Assembly (NCBI GenBank): GCA_045603085.1
Contig: JAZULL010000100.1
Span: forward strand, 7,352-71,351
Origin: SVQP01 sp045603085
GTDB lineage: Bacteria > Bacillota > Clostridia > Oscillospirales > CAG-272
Reading direction: 5' to 3'
Length of the DNA: 64,000 bases
The notes beneath the pieces are model-generated. The model searched no databases. It worked only from the letters and a program-made list of their open reading frames with translations, and was not told the origin of the DNA. Positions within the stretch are counted from its first letter, which is position 1, and each line of letters starts with the position of its first letter. This document shows positions 25,158 to 34,169 of the stretch, one piece after another. The translations under genes and the position numbers were made by a program.

Positions 25158-25757
25158 TCAGTCCTTATCTTCTCTGCCCACAAGGGTGAGATATTCCTCA
25201 TAGGTCATCAGCATGCGAAGCGCGTCCAACAGCGCGTTGGCACTCATACCCGCGGGCAATCCGCAGGCGAGTGCGATCTCATCGCGGCGGGCACGGCTGT
25301 TGTCACCACCCGACAAGCCGTCGCGGTAAAAATCAGTCTTGGAGAGCGGATTTTGGCGGTAACGCGCGTCCGCATCATTTGTCGCGTAAGGGGCAAACAG
25401 CCCACGCAGCAGGTCGGCATCCATGCCCTCCACGCCAAGCAGCCCCTGCGCACCCGGCGCGGTCTTGCGGCGTTCCTTGCCCTTGATCTGGGGCACGTAC
25501 AGCTGGATCAGCCGATCCTTGGGGATCATGCCCGTGATATGCGAGCGAATGACCTTGCCGCCGCCGTCGCTGTCGGTCAGCAGAATGATCATGCTCCTCT
25601 CGGCAAGCTTGCGGAGCAGCTTTGCCAGATCCTGATTTTTAAATATACCAAACCCCTCGGTGGAAATGATCTGCGCCTTTATGATCGAGTCCAGCTTGAT
25701 CTTATCATATTTCCCTTCCACAATGACGGGGTACGGAATGACAAGCTTATCTGCCAT
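25158..25757 (-). CDS. rnmV: Ribonuclease M5-like Toprim protein (DUF4093)
   Basis: 199 aa. The Toprim core is visible: PVIVEGKYDK (catalytic Glu), IISTEGFGIF and ILLTDSDGGGKVIR (the DxD metal site). The C-terminal part matches the DUF4093 region of RNase M5, which matures 5S rRNA. Some relatives are annotated only as Toprim proteins. The ATG at 25757, six bases after AAGGAG, is preferred to the GTG two codons earlier that overlaps that site. Placed between uppP and rlmA. Confidence 0.8.
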   Translation of the reverse strand: MADKLVIPYPVIVEGKYDKIKLDSIIKAQIISTEGFGIFKNQDLAKLLRKLAERSMIILLTDSDGGGKVIRSHITGMIPKDRLIQLYVPQIKGKERRKTAPGAQGLLGVEGMDADLLRGLFAPYATNDADARYRQNPLSKTDFYRDGLSGGDNSRARRDEIALACGLPAGMSANALLDALRMLMTYEEYLTLVGREDKD

Positions 25758-25766
25758 AAGCACTCC

Positions 25767-26645
25767 TTAAAACAAATAGTAGCACAGCACCGCAAGTCCA
25801 AGTATGATACGGTACACGCCAAACGGCGCAAAGCCGTGCCGTGCGGAAAAATCCATTAAAAATCTGATTGCAAGGCGGGAGGTCACGTACGCGACTGTGC
25901 CTGCGACCATCAAAGCCACCGCAGCCTCGTATGGCATGCGCAGGCCGTTTTGCAGCATAAACCCGGCAAAGCCCAACGTTTTGATACCGCATGCACCCGC
26001 CATAATGGGGATGGCCATGAAAAAGGAAAACTCTGCGGCGTCCGCGCGGTCAAGTCCCAGCAGCATACCGCCAAGTATGGTGGAGCCGGAGCGCGACGTA
26101 CCCGGCACCAGCGAAAGCATCTGAAATGCGCCTATACCAATTGCCTTGCCAAAGGACATCTGCCCGATATCGGTGCGCGCAGTCACCTTTCCCTTGCGGA
26201 CGCGCTCGATCACAATGAACAGCACGCCGTACAGAATCAGTGCAAGTGACACAACAAGGCCATTATACAGCAATCCGTCCATATCCTTGCCGGTCAGCCG
26301 CTCAAGGATCGGGTCTGCCAGCACACCCGCAAGACCTGCGGGAATACAGCCAACCACCACCCGCGCCCAAAGCGCAAGCGTTTTCTTTGCCGATTCCCTA
26401 TCCCCGATTTTGGGAAACAGGCGGCTATGATAGGTACTCACCACCGCTAAAGCCGCGCCCAGCTGGATGGCCACCAAAAACAGCTCCCTGAATTCGGATG
26501 CGAACTGCACGTGCACGTCCGCGCCCACGTTCAGCGTCAGAAATTGCTCCAGCAGGATCAGATGTCCCGTTGAGCTGACGGGTAGCCATTCGGTCAAGCC
26601 CTCAAGTATGCCGTAGATCAGCGATTTCAGCAGTAAAATTCCCAC
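25767..26645 (-). CDS. uppP: Undecaprenyl-diphosphatase (UppP/BacA)
   Basis: 292-aa polytopic enzyme that recycles the lipid carrier of peptidoglycan and surface polymers; overproduction gives bacitracin resistance. The signature motifs are LEGLTEWLPVSSTGHL near residue 15 and LVPGTSRSGSTI near 185. At least seven hydrophobic segments are present. It is eight bases from the U32 gene and nine from rnmV, inside the long unit that ends with the lipoproteins. Confidence 0.95.
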   Translation of the reverse strand: MGILLLKSLIYGILEGLTEWLPVSSTGHLILLEQFLTLNVGADVHVQFASEFRELFLVAIQLGAALAVVSTYHSRLFPKIGDRESAKKTLALWARVVVGCIPAGLAGVLADPILERLTGKDMDGLLYNGLVVSLALILYGVLFIVIERVRKGKVTARTDIGQMSFGKAIGIGAFQMLSLVPGTSRSGSTILGGMLLGLDRADAAEFSFFMAIPIMAGACGIKTLGFAGFMLQNGLRMPYEAAVALMVAGTVAYVTSRLAIRFLMDFSARHGFAPFGVYRIILGLAVLCYYLF

Positions 26646-26653
26646 AAAGCTCC

Positions 26654-27955
26654 TCAGAGTGAATCGGGTCTGCGCTTGTCAAAGCCCTTGGGGCTTCCCG
26701 CGCGCATGATGTCACCCTCGCGTATTTCAAAGGGTACGCGGCACCAGAAAATCATGGAAGGGTGCGGTGCCGAGGGCACGGGCGTACCGTCGGCGGCGTA
26801 AAGCTCGCAAACCTCAAAGCCCTTGCCGATCTTGCCGGGAGAGATGACCTCTGCCCTCTCGCCCACGCTGACCTTGTTTCTCTGCACAAAGCGGTACAGC
26901 CTGCCCTGCTCTGTCTGCATGGCTACGCCCGCCGCTTCAAGCGCACTTGCTTCTTCTTGATTATATTCCGTTGCGGTTGCGAAATATGCTTTCTCACGCA
27001 TATATCCGCATTCCCCCAGCAGCTGGGGATTGTTCATGGGATCGTCTAAGTAAAATCCCGTGCCGTAGGTGCGGTGCGAGACGCTCTCCAGCTCCGAGAG
27101 CCAATCGGGATCGAACTCGTAATGCTCGGGGTCTGCCGCGTAAGCATCCATGGCCATGCGGTAAACGTTGGTGACCACGGCGGTATAATACGCGCTCTTC
27201 ATTCTTCCCTCGATCTTGAAGGAATCAATGCCGCTCTGCATCAGGAGCGGTATGCAATCGATGGTGCACATATCCTTGGAGGACATGATAAACGTGCCGT
27301 ACTCGTTCTGCTCGATCGGAATGGGCATTTCGGGACGCTTCTCCTCCACCAGCACGTAGTTCCATCTGCAGGGCTGTGAGCAGGTGCCGCGATTGCCGTC
27401 GCGCCCGTTGAGCGCGTTGGCCAGCAGACATCTGCCGCTGTACGACACGCACATCGAGCCGTGCACAAATGCCTCCAGCTCTACGTCGTCTGGCAGAGCC
27501 TCTCTGATGGCCCTGATCTCCGAAAAGCTCAGCTCGCGCGCCAGCACCAGTCTCTTGGCGCCCAACGCCGCCCATGCGCAAGCCGCGGCGGGGCTGATGA
27601 TGCTCGCCTGGGTGGAGACGTGGATCTCCATATCGGGCAGCATTTCCTTGACGGTTGCCAGCACACCCATATCGGCCACGATCATGGCGTCGATGCCATA
27701 GTCCCTGATCTCGGAAAAGAACTTGCGAAGCAAGGGGTATTCTGCCGTGCGCGGCATTGTGTTGACGGTCAGATACAGCTTTTTGCCGCGAGCGTGGGTG
27801 TACTCCACAGCCTCTTTGAGTTCCTCGTTTGTAAAGTTATCTGCCGCAGAACGCATACCAAACATCTGTCCTGCGCAGTATACGGCGTCCGCGCCGTACA
27901 GCAGCGCCGCCTTGAGTTTTTCAAAATTCCCCGCCGGGGATAACAGTTCAGGCAT
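26654..27955 (-). CDS. Peptidase U32 family protein, probable tRNA hydroxylation protein (TrhP-like)
   Basis: 433 aa from the ATG at 27955 (MPELLSPAGNFEKLKAAL), six bases after GGAG; two earlier ATGs give only a short extension. The U32 signature is EAFVHGSMCVSYSGRCL near residue 165, followed by RGTCSQPCRW. Together they contain Cys residues that in TrhP-type proteins hold an iron-sulfur centre. TrhP family members make 5-hydroxyuridine in tRNA, though older annotation says protease or collagenase. Length and motif agree with the YrrO/YegQ group. First gene of the unit. Confidence 0.85.
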   Translation of the reverse strand: MPELLSPAGNFEKLKAALLYGADAVYCAGQMFGMRSAADNFTNEELKEAVEYTHARGKKLYLTVNTMPRTAEYPLLRKFFSEIRDYGIDAMIVADMGVLATVKEMLPDMEIHVSTQASIISPAAACAWAALGAKRLVLARELSFSEIRAIREALPDDVELEAFVHGSMCVSYSGRCLLANALNGRDGNRGTCSQPCRWNYVLVEEKRPEMPIPIEQNEYGTFIMSSKDMCTIDCIPLLMQSGIDSFKIEGRMKSAYYTAVVTNVYRMAMDAYAADPEHYEFDPDWLSELESVSHRTYGTGFYLDDPMNNPQLLGECGYMREKAYFATATEYNQEEASALEAAGVAMQTEQGRLYRFVQRNKVSVGERAEVISPGKIGKGFEVCELYAADGTPVPSAPHPSMIFWCRVPFEIREGDIMRAGSPKGFDKRRPDSL

Positions 27956-28031
27956 ATTCATCTCCATATACGGGAATTTTGCATCTATCTATATAGACGC
28001 CAAATACATGCAAAAAGTTCCCTTGATTTGA

Positions 28032-28490
28032 TTATTTTTGAAAATTTTCTTTTTCCTTACGCTTTTTCTCGGCGCGCTTTTCCAACGCGGGACGAATGAC
28101 CTGCGTAAACAGCACCACACCGATCATGACACAGATCGAAAGACATGGCCACACGATATAACCCTTGGTGGTCAGACACAGCACCAGCACAAAGATCAGA
28201 AGCGACAGCACAAACAGCGCGACCAGCCCCAGGGTGACCATATTGCGCTTTTTCTGCTGCTGTGCGCGGTACGCCTGCACCTCGCTGTTGTTGGCATCGG
28301 CATTCTCGGCAGCCATTTTTTCAAGCCGCGCGATCTCCTTGGAATACCGTTCAAACAGCTCGTCCGCATCGCGGAAGCCGTGAATCTTCTGAAGCAGCGA
28401 GAGCGAGCGGTAATACTCGTGCACCGCGCAGGGCTCAGGCTGTGTAGCGTCGAGATATATCTGCAATTTTTCGTCTTCGGTATAACTCAT
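28032..28490 (-). CDS. Small membrane protein with coiled-coil N-terminus, 152 aa
   Basis: Not recognised. The first 90 residues are polar and helical, with a likely coiled coil (LFERYSKEIARLEKMAAENA). Two membrane helices (about 85-108 and 112-133) and a strongly basic tail (KRAEKKRKEKENFQK) follow. GGAGAAGTTC precedes the ATG, and the gene has its own promoter (28525-28553). It may be co-transcribed with the U32 gene 76 bases downstream, as I see no terminator between them. Confidence 0.65.
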   Translation of the reverse strand: MSYTEDEKLQIYLDATQPEPCAVHEYYRSLSLLQKIHGFRDADELFERYSKEIARLEKMAAENADANNSEVQAYRAQQQKKRNMVTLGLVALFVLSLLIFVLVLCLTTKGYIVWPCLSICVMIGVVLFTQVIRPALEKRAEKKRKEKENFQK

Positions 28491-28524
28491 GAACTTCTCC
28501 TGTCAAAAAAGCATAGTTTTTTCC

Positions 28525-28553
28525 ATTATATCATATTTTGAAGAAAATCTCAA
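28525..28553 (-). promoter_or_regulatory. Promoter of the 152-aa membrane protein gene
   Basis: On the minus strand, TTGAGA (28548-28553), 17 bases, TATAAT (28525-28530) with TGA just before it. Confidence 0.7.
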
Positions 28554-28587
28554 TAGGGTTTTGCAAAAATCCCTTATATATCATAGA

Positions 28588-28622
28588 AAAAAAGCCCTTT
28601 GCGCATGCAAAGGGCTTTTTTC
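28588..28622. terminator. Rho-independent terminator
   Basis: A perfect stem AAAAGCCCTTTGC / GCAAAGGGCTTTT with a GCAT loop and a T-run (A-run on the other strand). It is eight bases past the stop of the lipoprotein at 28630. Confidence 0.85.
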
Positions 28623-28629
28623 TTGGCGG

Positions 28630-29424
28630 TTACTCGGGGAGATATTCGGCAAAGGGCAGTCCGGGCCACTCAAAGATCTCCTCAACCTTCTCGTAGTGAT
28701 AATAGAACTCGCTCTTGGGGTCATCGCTCGGAGTCATCAGATACCGGCCGGGGGCAAAGCCCTCTTGCTCGGTCATGATCCAAACGTAGGTGTCCTCCAA
28801 CCCGCTGATATAGTCCAGCTCGTAAATATCGGAATAATAGGCATAGCCGATGATCTCGCTGACGGGAGCCTGATCGTCATACACCACGCCGTAATTGAAC
28901 ACGAAATCGCAGTTTTTCCAGTTGTAGTAGATGCGGTAGAATTCGCCATCCTCGGGAATGGTCAGCCTCAGACAAATATCAATGTCCTCGGAAATGCTGA
29001 TCGAGCCGCCCCAGCCTGCCAGATAATCCACAGCGTCCTGCACGCAGGAGAATTCCTCTCCGTCATCCGTACGGCAAATGGTATAGCCAAAGTCATATCT
29101 GCCGTCGTAGCACTTAGTCATGCCGTCATACGACGTACCAACCTCGATCAGATTGAGATAGGGGTTATTGGGATCGTCATCCGCAAAATCGTCGCGGCCA
29201 AGCTGATCATTTCCCTGCTCGCCGGAGTCGGTGGGGGCTTCGGTGGGAGTCTCGGTCTCGGTTTCGGTGGGGGTTTCGGTCGGGGTCTCGGTCGGGGCTT
29301 CGGTAGGCGCCTCGGTGGTGGGTTCGGGGGTGGTCTGTTCGGGGGTCTTGCCCTGATCGCAGGCAACAAGTGCCAGCATCAGCACTGCGCAAAGCAGAAG
29401 GGATACAATGCCGGTCTTTCTCAT
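28630..29424 (-). CDS. Lipoprotein with T/E/P-rich linker, 264 aa
   Basis: The lipobox is ALVAC (Cys near residue 22). Residues 26-70 are a low-complexity spacer of repeated PTE units, which probably carries the domain through the wall. The C-terminal part (about 85-264) is rich in Tyr, Asp and Glu (YDGRYDFGYTICRTDDGEEF, YGVVYDDQAPVSEIIGYAYY). I recognise no family. It does not carry the CD-x3-GLI signature of the cluster at 19.4-23.6 kb. Single-gene unit with its own promoter and terminator. Confidence 0.7.
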   Translation of the reverse strand: MRKTGIVSLLLCAVLMLALVACDQGKTPEQTTPEPTTEAPTEAPTETPTETPTETETETPTEAPTDSGEQGNDQLGRDDFADDDPNNPYLNLIEVGTSYDGMTKCYDGRYDFGYTICRTDDGEEFSCVQDAVDYLAGWGGSISISEDIDICLRLTIPEDGEFYRIYYNWKNCDFVFNYGVVYDDQAPVSEIIGYAYYSDIYELDYISGLEDTYVWIMTEQEGFAPGRYLMTPSDDPKSEFYYHYEKVEEIFEWPGLPFAEYLPE

Positions 29425-29456
29425 ACTTACCTCCTTATCCGGTATTCTGTCTTTTT

Positions 29457-29485
29457 ATTATATCATTTTTACAGACTTCTGTCAA
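29457..29485 (-). promoter_or_regulatory. Strong promoter of the 264-aa lipoprotein gene
   Basis: On the minus strand, TTGACA (29480-29485), 17 bases, TATAAT (29457-29462) with a TGA extension. Both hexamers are consensus. Confidence 0.85.
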
Positions 29486-29520
29486 TTGACTTCCGAAATA
29501 TCCCGAAGAAAAAAAGAATA

Positions 29521-29548
29521 CCCGCACACCTTGCGGTGTGCGGGAAAC
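29521..29548. terminator. Terminator of the rpiR-to-ispH operon
   Basis: A perfect ten-base stem CCCGCACACC / GGTGTGCGGG with a TTGC loop. On the minus strand a T-rich run (TATTCTTTTTTTC) follows. Confidence 0.85.
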
Positions 29549-29561
29549 TATTCTTACTGAA

Positions 29562-31574
29562 TTATTCAGCGTCGGTAGCCTCGACTACTTCCTCTTCAGC
29601 CTCCAGCTCAGCCTTTGCCTCCTCCAGCAGTGCGCGGATGGAGAGGTTGACCTTCTGCTTCTCGTTGTCGATGTCAACGATCTTGGCATCAACGGTCTGA
29701 CCGATCTGCAGAACCTCTTCAGGCTTGTTGATTCTGGTCATAGCGATCTGAGAAATGTGGATCAGGCCGTCTACACCGTCAACGATCTCTGCAAATGCGC
29801 CGAAGGGCATCATGTTCACGATCTTAACGGATGCAACGTCACCTACTGCATAAGTATGTGTGAAGATGTACCAGGGGTTGGTCTGCTCGGTCTTGTAGCC
29901 CAGAGCAATTCTCTTCTTTTCCTTATCAAAGCTCTTGACGTAAACAGTCAGCACGTCGCCGATTGCAACAACGTCAGCAGGAGACTTGATTCTCTTCCAG
30001 GACAGCTCAGACTGGTGAACCATACCGTCAACGCCACCAAGGTCGATGAACGCGCCGTAAGAGGTCAGGCTCTTAACGGTACCGGTGTAGGTCTTGCCCT
30101 CTTCGATCTCGTTCCAGAAAGCTTCCTCACGAGCCTTGCGCTCGTCTCTCTGTACCAGGCGGATAGAGCCCTTAGCTCTCTTGCCCTCACGGATCTCAAT
30201 GATTCTCAGCTTAACGGTGGTGTTCAGAAGGGTGTTCAGGTCGCCTTCCTTCGGAACGCCGGTCTGGGATGCGTGTACGAATACACGGTTGCCCTCAACG
30301 GATACGATGATGCCGCCCTTAACGACCTCGATGACAATGCCTTCCAGCACTTCCTCGGTGTCCTTAGCTGCTACGATCTTGTACCAGCTCTTGTCGGAAT
30401 CAACGCGCTTCTTGGACAGTTCAGCAACTCCCTCGATGTCGCTGACACGAATGACAAAGGCATCTACCTTGTCACCTCTGTGGAATCTGTCAGTCAACTT
30501 TTCGGGAGAATCATCAACTTGCTCGGCCTTGATGTAACCCGTAACGCCTGCGCCGAGGTCCAGCTGGATCTCTGCATCGGTAACGTATTCAACGGTTCCG
30601 GTAACGACATCTCCTGTATTTAAAGTTTTGAGTGATGATTCCAACAGCTCTTCAAAGTTTTCTACAACTTCGCTCATGGTTTTTTCTACCTCCTCAATTA
30701 TATCGCGCGGTGTTGAGGCACCTGCCGCGATCCCCACCCTTTGGTGAGTAAACGGACCATACGCAGAAAGCTGTGCGGCACTTTCAACCATATAGGTATC
30801 GGGACACGCGCTCTTACTGATATGGTACAGTTTTGTCGAATTTGAACTGCTCCGACTTCCTATCACAATCATGCAATCACACGCGCTCGCAAGGCTTGCA
30901 ACCTCTTTCTGGCGAATTTCCGTGATACTACATATTGTATCAAAAATTATCGGATTTGTATATAGTTTTTTGATAAATTCTTTTGTTTTCAACCATTCGC
31001 CCAATTTTTGGGTGGTTTGAGCTACCATAATTGGTACTTTTGCGCATACGTTTTGCCATTTTTCGGGAGTCAGGATACGCTCGAGCTCTTCAAGGTCAGA
31101 AAACACGATTTTTTCGCCGTCAAAGCGCGAGAGAAAGCCAACCACCTCGGGGTGATCCGCCGCGCCCAGCACGTACAGAACGTGCTCGGGGGAGTTGTGC
31201 TCCGCCACGATATGATGGATCTTGCGCACAAACGAGCAGGTGCAATCCACAAAGGAAAAACAGGGATTTTTCGCATGGCACTCGGCCAGCCTTTGCTCGG
31301 TCTGCTTTGTCATACCGTGCGCGCGCACGAACACCTTGACGGGGGCACTCTTGCAGGCCTCGGTACAAAGTCGATCCAGATCCTGTTCGCTCGCCACAAG
31401 AACGCCCTGCGCCTCCAGACGTGCGATATAGGTATCGTTATGGATCAGCCTTCCCAGCGTGAAAATGCGCGTACCGGGCGCATGCTCGGCGATCTCGCGC
31501 TCAATGGCCTCGGCCGCGCGACCCACGCCAAAGCAAAAGCCCGCGTGCTTGGCCACGATCACTTCTCTGTTCAT
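29562..31574 (-). CDS. ispH: Fused HMBPP reductase (IspH) and four-repeat S1 RNA-binding protein
   Basis: 670 aa. Residues 1 to about 290 are IspH, the 4Fe-4S enzyme that makes IPP and DMAPP in the last step of the MEP pathway. Its cluster ligands are Cys 14 in AGFCFGVGRA, the Cys in DCTCSFV and the Cys in DTICSITEIRQKE. From about 315 four S1 domains follow (for example GDVVTGTVEYVTD, YGAFIDLGGVDGMVHQSELS, FGAFAEIVDGVDGLIHISQI), like ribosomal protein S1. This fusion is known in Clostridia. It overlaps the plsC stop by four bases. The acidic tail EEEVVEATDAE is typical of S1 ends. Confidence 0.95.
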   Translation of the reverse strand: MNREVIVAKHAGFCFGVGRAAEAIEREIAEHAPGTRIFTLGRLIHNDTYIARLEAQGVLVASEQDLDRLCTEACKSAPVKVFVRAHGMTKQTEQRLAECHAKNPCFSFVDCTCSFVRKIHHIVAEHNSPEHVLYVLGAADHPEVVGFLSRFDGEKIVFSDLEELERILTPEKWQNVCAKVPIMVAQTTQKLGEWLKTKEFIKKLYTNPIIFDTICSITEIRQKEVASLASACDCMIVIGSRSSSNSTKLYHISKSACPDTYMVESAAQLSAYGPFTHQRVGIAAGASTPRDIIEEVEKTMSEVVENFEELLESSLKTLNTGDVVTGTVEYVTDAEIQLDLGAGVTGYIKAEQVDDSPEKLTDRFHRGDKVDAFVIRVSDIEGVAELSKKRVDSDKSWYKIVAAKDTEEVLEGIVIEVVKGGIIVSVEGNRVFVHASQTGVPKEGDLNTLLNTTVKLRIIEIREGKRAKGSIRLVQRDERKAREEAFWNEIEEGKTYTGTVKSLTSYGAFIDLGGVDGMVHQSELSWKRIKSPADVVAIGDVLTVYVKSFDKEKKRIALGYKTEQTNPWYIFTHTYAVGDVASVKIVNMMPFGAFAEIVDGVDGLIHISQIAMTRINKPEEVLQIGQTVDAKIVDIDNEKQKVNLSIRALLEEAKAELEAEEEVVEATDAE

Positions 31575-32212
31575 GCCTCGTCCCTCTTCTCGCTCATGAA
31601 TTGCTCGCCCAGCGTGCAGATGCGGTCAAACACCTTTTCGGTAATGGCCGTGTATTCCGCCGTGCCCGAAAGACCTGCGCTGTATTCCTCATACGTCATA
31701 GGCTTGCCGATCACGATATCCAGTCTGTGGCCAAGCTTATATTTGTAATCCTTCATGCAAAGATAGCACGGCAAAACCGTCGCACGTGTGCGCGAGGCGA
31801 TCATGCCAATGCCGTGGTGGATCTCGGTTTCTCTGGGGTTGACGCCCACGTTACGGTGTCCCTGCGGAAAAATACCCACGCATTTCCCTTCCTTGAGCAG
31901 GGCAATGCTCTTCTTGATGGCAGATACGTCCAAGCCGCCGCGGTCCACCGGGAATGCTCCCAGCCCCTTGATCAGCCAGTTCAACAGAGGTACACGGAAC
32001 AGCTCCTTTTTGGCCATAAAGTGCGGTTGCTGCTTGCTTGTGGCGGCACAAAGAAAGATGGGATCGGCAAACACGGTATGGTTGCTGCAGATAATATAAG
32101 GCCCTTCGGACGCTGCAGGCTCATGCTCTGCCCCATGCACGCGAACGCGAAGCAGCCACATAAAGGGCTTACGCAACGTGCCCTGAAACACTCTGTAAAA
32201 GCCGCTCTTCAT
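31571..32212 (-). CDS. plsC: 1-acyl-sn-glycerol-3-phosphate acyltransferase
   Basis: 213 aa from the ATG at 32212 (MKSGFYRVFQ), which sits one base past the cmk stop and ten bases after GGAG inside cmk. The catalytic motif ICSNHTVFADPIF (H-x4-D) and the acceptor-site motif IFPQGHRNVG are intact. It acylates lysophosphatidic acid to phosphatidic acid at the inner membrane. The EGTR-type motif appears as PQGH, a common variation. Longer in-frame starts fall within cmk and are rejected. Confidence 0.9.
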   Translation of the reverse strand: MKSGFYRVFQGTLRKPFMWLLRVRVHGAEHEPAASEGPYIICSNHTVFADPIFLCAATSKQQPHFMAKKELFRVPLLNWLIKGLGAFPVDRGGLDVSAIKKSIALLKEGKCVGIFPQGHRNVGVNPRETEIHHGIGMIASRTRATVLPCYLCMKDYKYKLGHRLDIVIGKPMTYEEYSAGLSGTAEYTAITEKVFDRICTLGEQFMSEKRDEA

Positions 32213-32213
32213 A

Positions 32214-32897
32214 TCAAAGGTTCTCCAGCTTATCGCCAAGGCGTTCCTTGATAAACGCCAGCAGGCTCTCAAGGCTCTCTTCAAAGGTCAGACCCGAGTT
32301 ATCGTACATCACGGCATCCTCTGCGGGAACGGCGGGGGCAATATCGCGGCCTGCGTCCTGTGCGTCGCGTGCCATCATTTCCTCCATGACCTGCTCCAGC
32401 GTGACGTCCTGACCCTTCTCTCGCAGCTCCAGATATCTGCGCTTGGCGCGGGTCTCGGGAGATGCGGTCATAAAGATCTTGAGGTCTGCATTGGGCAGAA
32501 TAACTGTACCGATGTCGCGGCCGTCCATGATCACGCTGTTCTTGCGCGCGATCTCCTTCTGCGTCTCCAGCAAAAATGCTCTGACCTCGGGGATCTTGGA
32601 AACGGTGGAGGCGTACATGGAGATCTCGGGCTCGCGGATGCGATCACCGGGATTGACGCCGTTGAGATAAATATTCTGCACGCCATTCTCAAATCTGACC
32701 TCGATGTGGATCTCGGGCAACAGCGCGCACACAGCCGCCGTGTCCTCGGCGGCAAAGCCGCGGTCACGGACGTAAAGCCCCACCGTGCGATACATCGCAC
32801 CGGTGTCCACGTATACGATGCCAAGCCTCTTGGCAATGGCCTTGGAAAGTGTGGTCTTACCGGCTCCGCCCGGTCCGTCTATAGCAATCTGAATCAT
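32214..32897 (-). CDS. cmk: Cytidylate kinase
   Basis: Phosphorylates CMP and dCMP with ATP. 227 aa. The P-loop is AIDGPGGAGKTT at the N-terminus, with VDTGAMYRTV, MDGRDIGTVI and the lid MTASPETRAKRRYLEL following. Standard length. It lies between the BaiN-like flavoprotein and plsC; the order cmk-plsC-ispH-rpsA is widespread in Clostridia and supports the assignment. Confidence 0.97.
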   Translation of the reverse strand: MIQIAIDGPGGAGKTTLSKAIAKRLGIVYVDTGAMYRTVGLYVRDRGFAAEDTAAVCALLPEIHIEVRFENGVQNIYLNGVNPGDRIREPEISMYASTVSKIPEVRAFLLETQKEIARKNSVIMDGRDIGTVILPNADLKIFMTASPETRAKRRYLELREKGQDVTLEQVMEEMMARDAQDAGRDIAPAVPAEDAVMYDNSGLTFEESLESLLAFIKERLGDKLENL

Positions 32898-32913
32898 AGT
32901 AAGCTCCTTGAAA

Positions 32914-34167
32914 TTAATAATCGGTAGCGGCGCTCTGGCCTGCTAAGTGCCCGGTGGAAAACGCGATCTGCAGATTAAAGCCGCCCGTGTAGGCGTCCAC
33001 GTCCAACACCTCGCCTGCAAAATACAAGCCACCCACCAGCTTGGACTGCATGCTCGCGGGATTGATCTGGCCGACGTCCACACCGCCCTTGGTCACGATG
33101 GCCTCGTCGATGGGGCGGAATCCGTACAGCTTGATCGGAAAGGCCTTGAGCAATGCGCCCAGCGCATGCCTCTCGGCGGCTGTGACGGAATTGACCTTCT
33201 TGCGCGGGTCAATGCCCGAGCAGGACACCACGGTCTCGATCATCTTCTGCGGCAAAAGGTCGCCAAGACTGTTAAGAAAATCCTTGTTCTGATATTTTGC
33301 GAAATCCGAAAGCAGGCGCGCATCCAGCGTTTTTTCGTCGAGCGCGGGCTTGAGATCGATATATGCGGTATATTTGCCCTGTGCGATATCCGGCAGATGT
33401 GCCGAGGCGCTCAGGATCATGGGGCCGGTCAGCCCGAAATGCGTGAACATCATCTCGCCAAAGTCACGGTAGACCACCTTACCCGAGGCGTTATCCTTGA
33501 CGGACAGCCCCACGTTACGCAGGGACAGCCCCTGCATATCGCGACACACGTGCCCTTCGCAGGTAATGGGTACGAGTGAGGGGAGTAGACGGGTGACCTT
33601 GTGCCCTGCCTGCGCGGCCAGCTTGTAGCCGTCGCCGTCCGAGCCGGTCAAGGGATAGGACTTGCCGCCCGTGCACACAATGACGCGGTCAAATTCATAA
33701 GGCTTGTCGGTATACAGACCGTGAACGCAGCCGTCGTCGATCAAGAGCGACTTGACGCGCTCGGTGACGACCTTGACGCCCGCGTCCTGCACGGCGCGCT
33801 TCATGGCGTTCACAATATCAATGGCCTTATCCGACTCGGGGAAAACGCGGTTGCCTCGCTCGGTTTTGAGCGGCACGCCGAGATCCTCGAAAAAGGCCTT
33901 GGTGTCGGCCGTGGTAAACGAAGCCAGCGCGGCATAGAGAAAGCGTGGGTTGGTGGGCACGTTGGAAAGGAAGGTGTCACGGTCGCAATCGTTGGTGACG
34001 TTGCATCTTCCCTTGCCCGTGATGCGGAGCTTTTTGCCAAGGCGGTCGTTACGCTCAAACAGCATGACCGCAGCTCCCATATTGGCGGCAGACACGGCTG
34101 CCATCATACCTGCGGCACCGCCGCCCACAACCGCTACGCGGATGGGTGAATAATCGGTATATTCCAT
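32914..34167 (-). CDS. FAD-binding oxidoreductase of the HI0933/BaiN (TIGR00275) family
   Basis: 417 aa. The dinucleotide loop is VAVVGGGAAGMMAAVSAA, followed by LFERNDRLGKKLRITGKGRCNVTN, the hallmark of this family. VCTGGKSYPLTGSDGDGYKLA and the closing GLYFAGEVLDVDAYTGGFNLQ are also typical. I take the ATG at 34167, two bases after the rpiR stop; a GTG at 34173 that overlaps that stop is possible. Relatives are annotated as flavoproteins or aminoacetone oxidases, and BaiN acts on bile acids, but the substrate here is unknown. Confidence 0.85.
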   Translation of the reverse strand: MEYTDYSPIRVAVVGGGAAGMMAAVSAANMGAAVMLFERNDRLGKKLRITGKGRCNVTNDCDRDTFLSNVPTNPRFLYAALASFTTADTKAFFEDLGVPLKTERGNRVFPESDKAIDIVNAMKRAVQDAGVKVVTERVKSLLIDDGCVHGLYTDKPYEFDRVIVCTGGKSYPLTGSDGDGYKLAAQAGHKVTRLLPSLVPITCEGHVCRDMQGLSLRNVGLSVKDNASGKVVYRDFGEMMFTHFGLTGPMILSASAHLPDIAQGKYTAYIDLKPALDEKTLDARLLSDFAKYQNKDFLNSLGDLLPQKMIETVVSCSGIDPRKKVNSVTAAERHALGALLKAFPIKLYGFRPIDEAIVTKGGVDVGQINPASMQSKLVGGLYFAGEVLDVDAYTGGFNLQIAFSTGHLAGQSAATDY

Positions 34168-34169
34168 AC

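Noticed and set aside
28489..29700. Gly/Phe-rich 403-codon + frame
   Set aside because: The Gly-rich part is the reverse complement of the PTE linker codons of the lipoprotein at 28630-29424.
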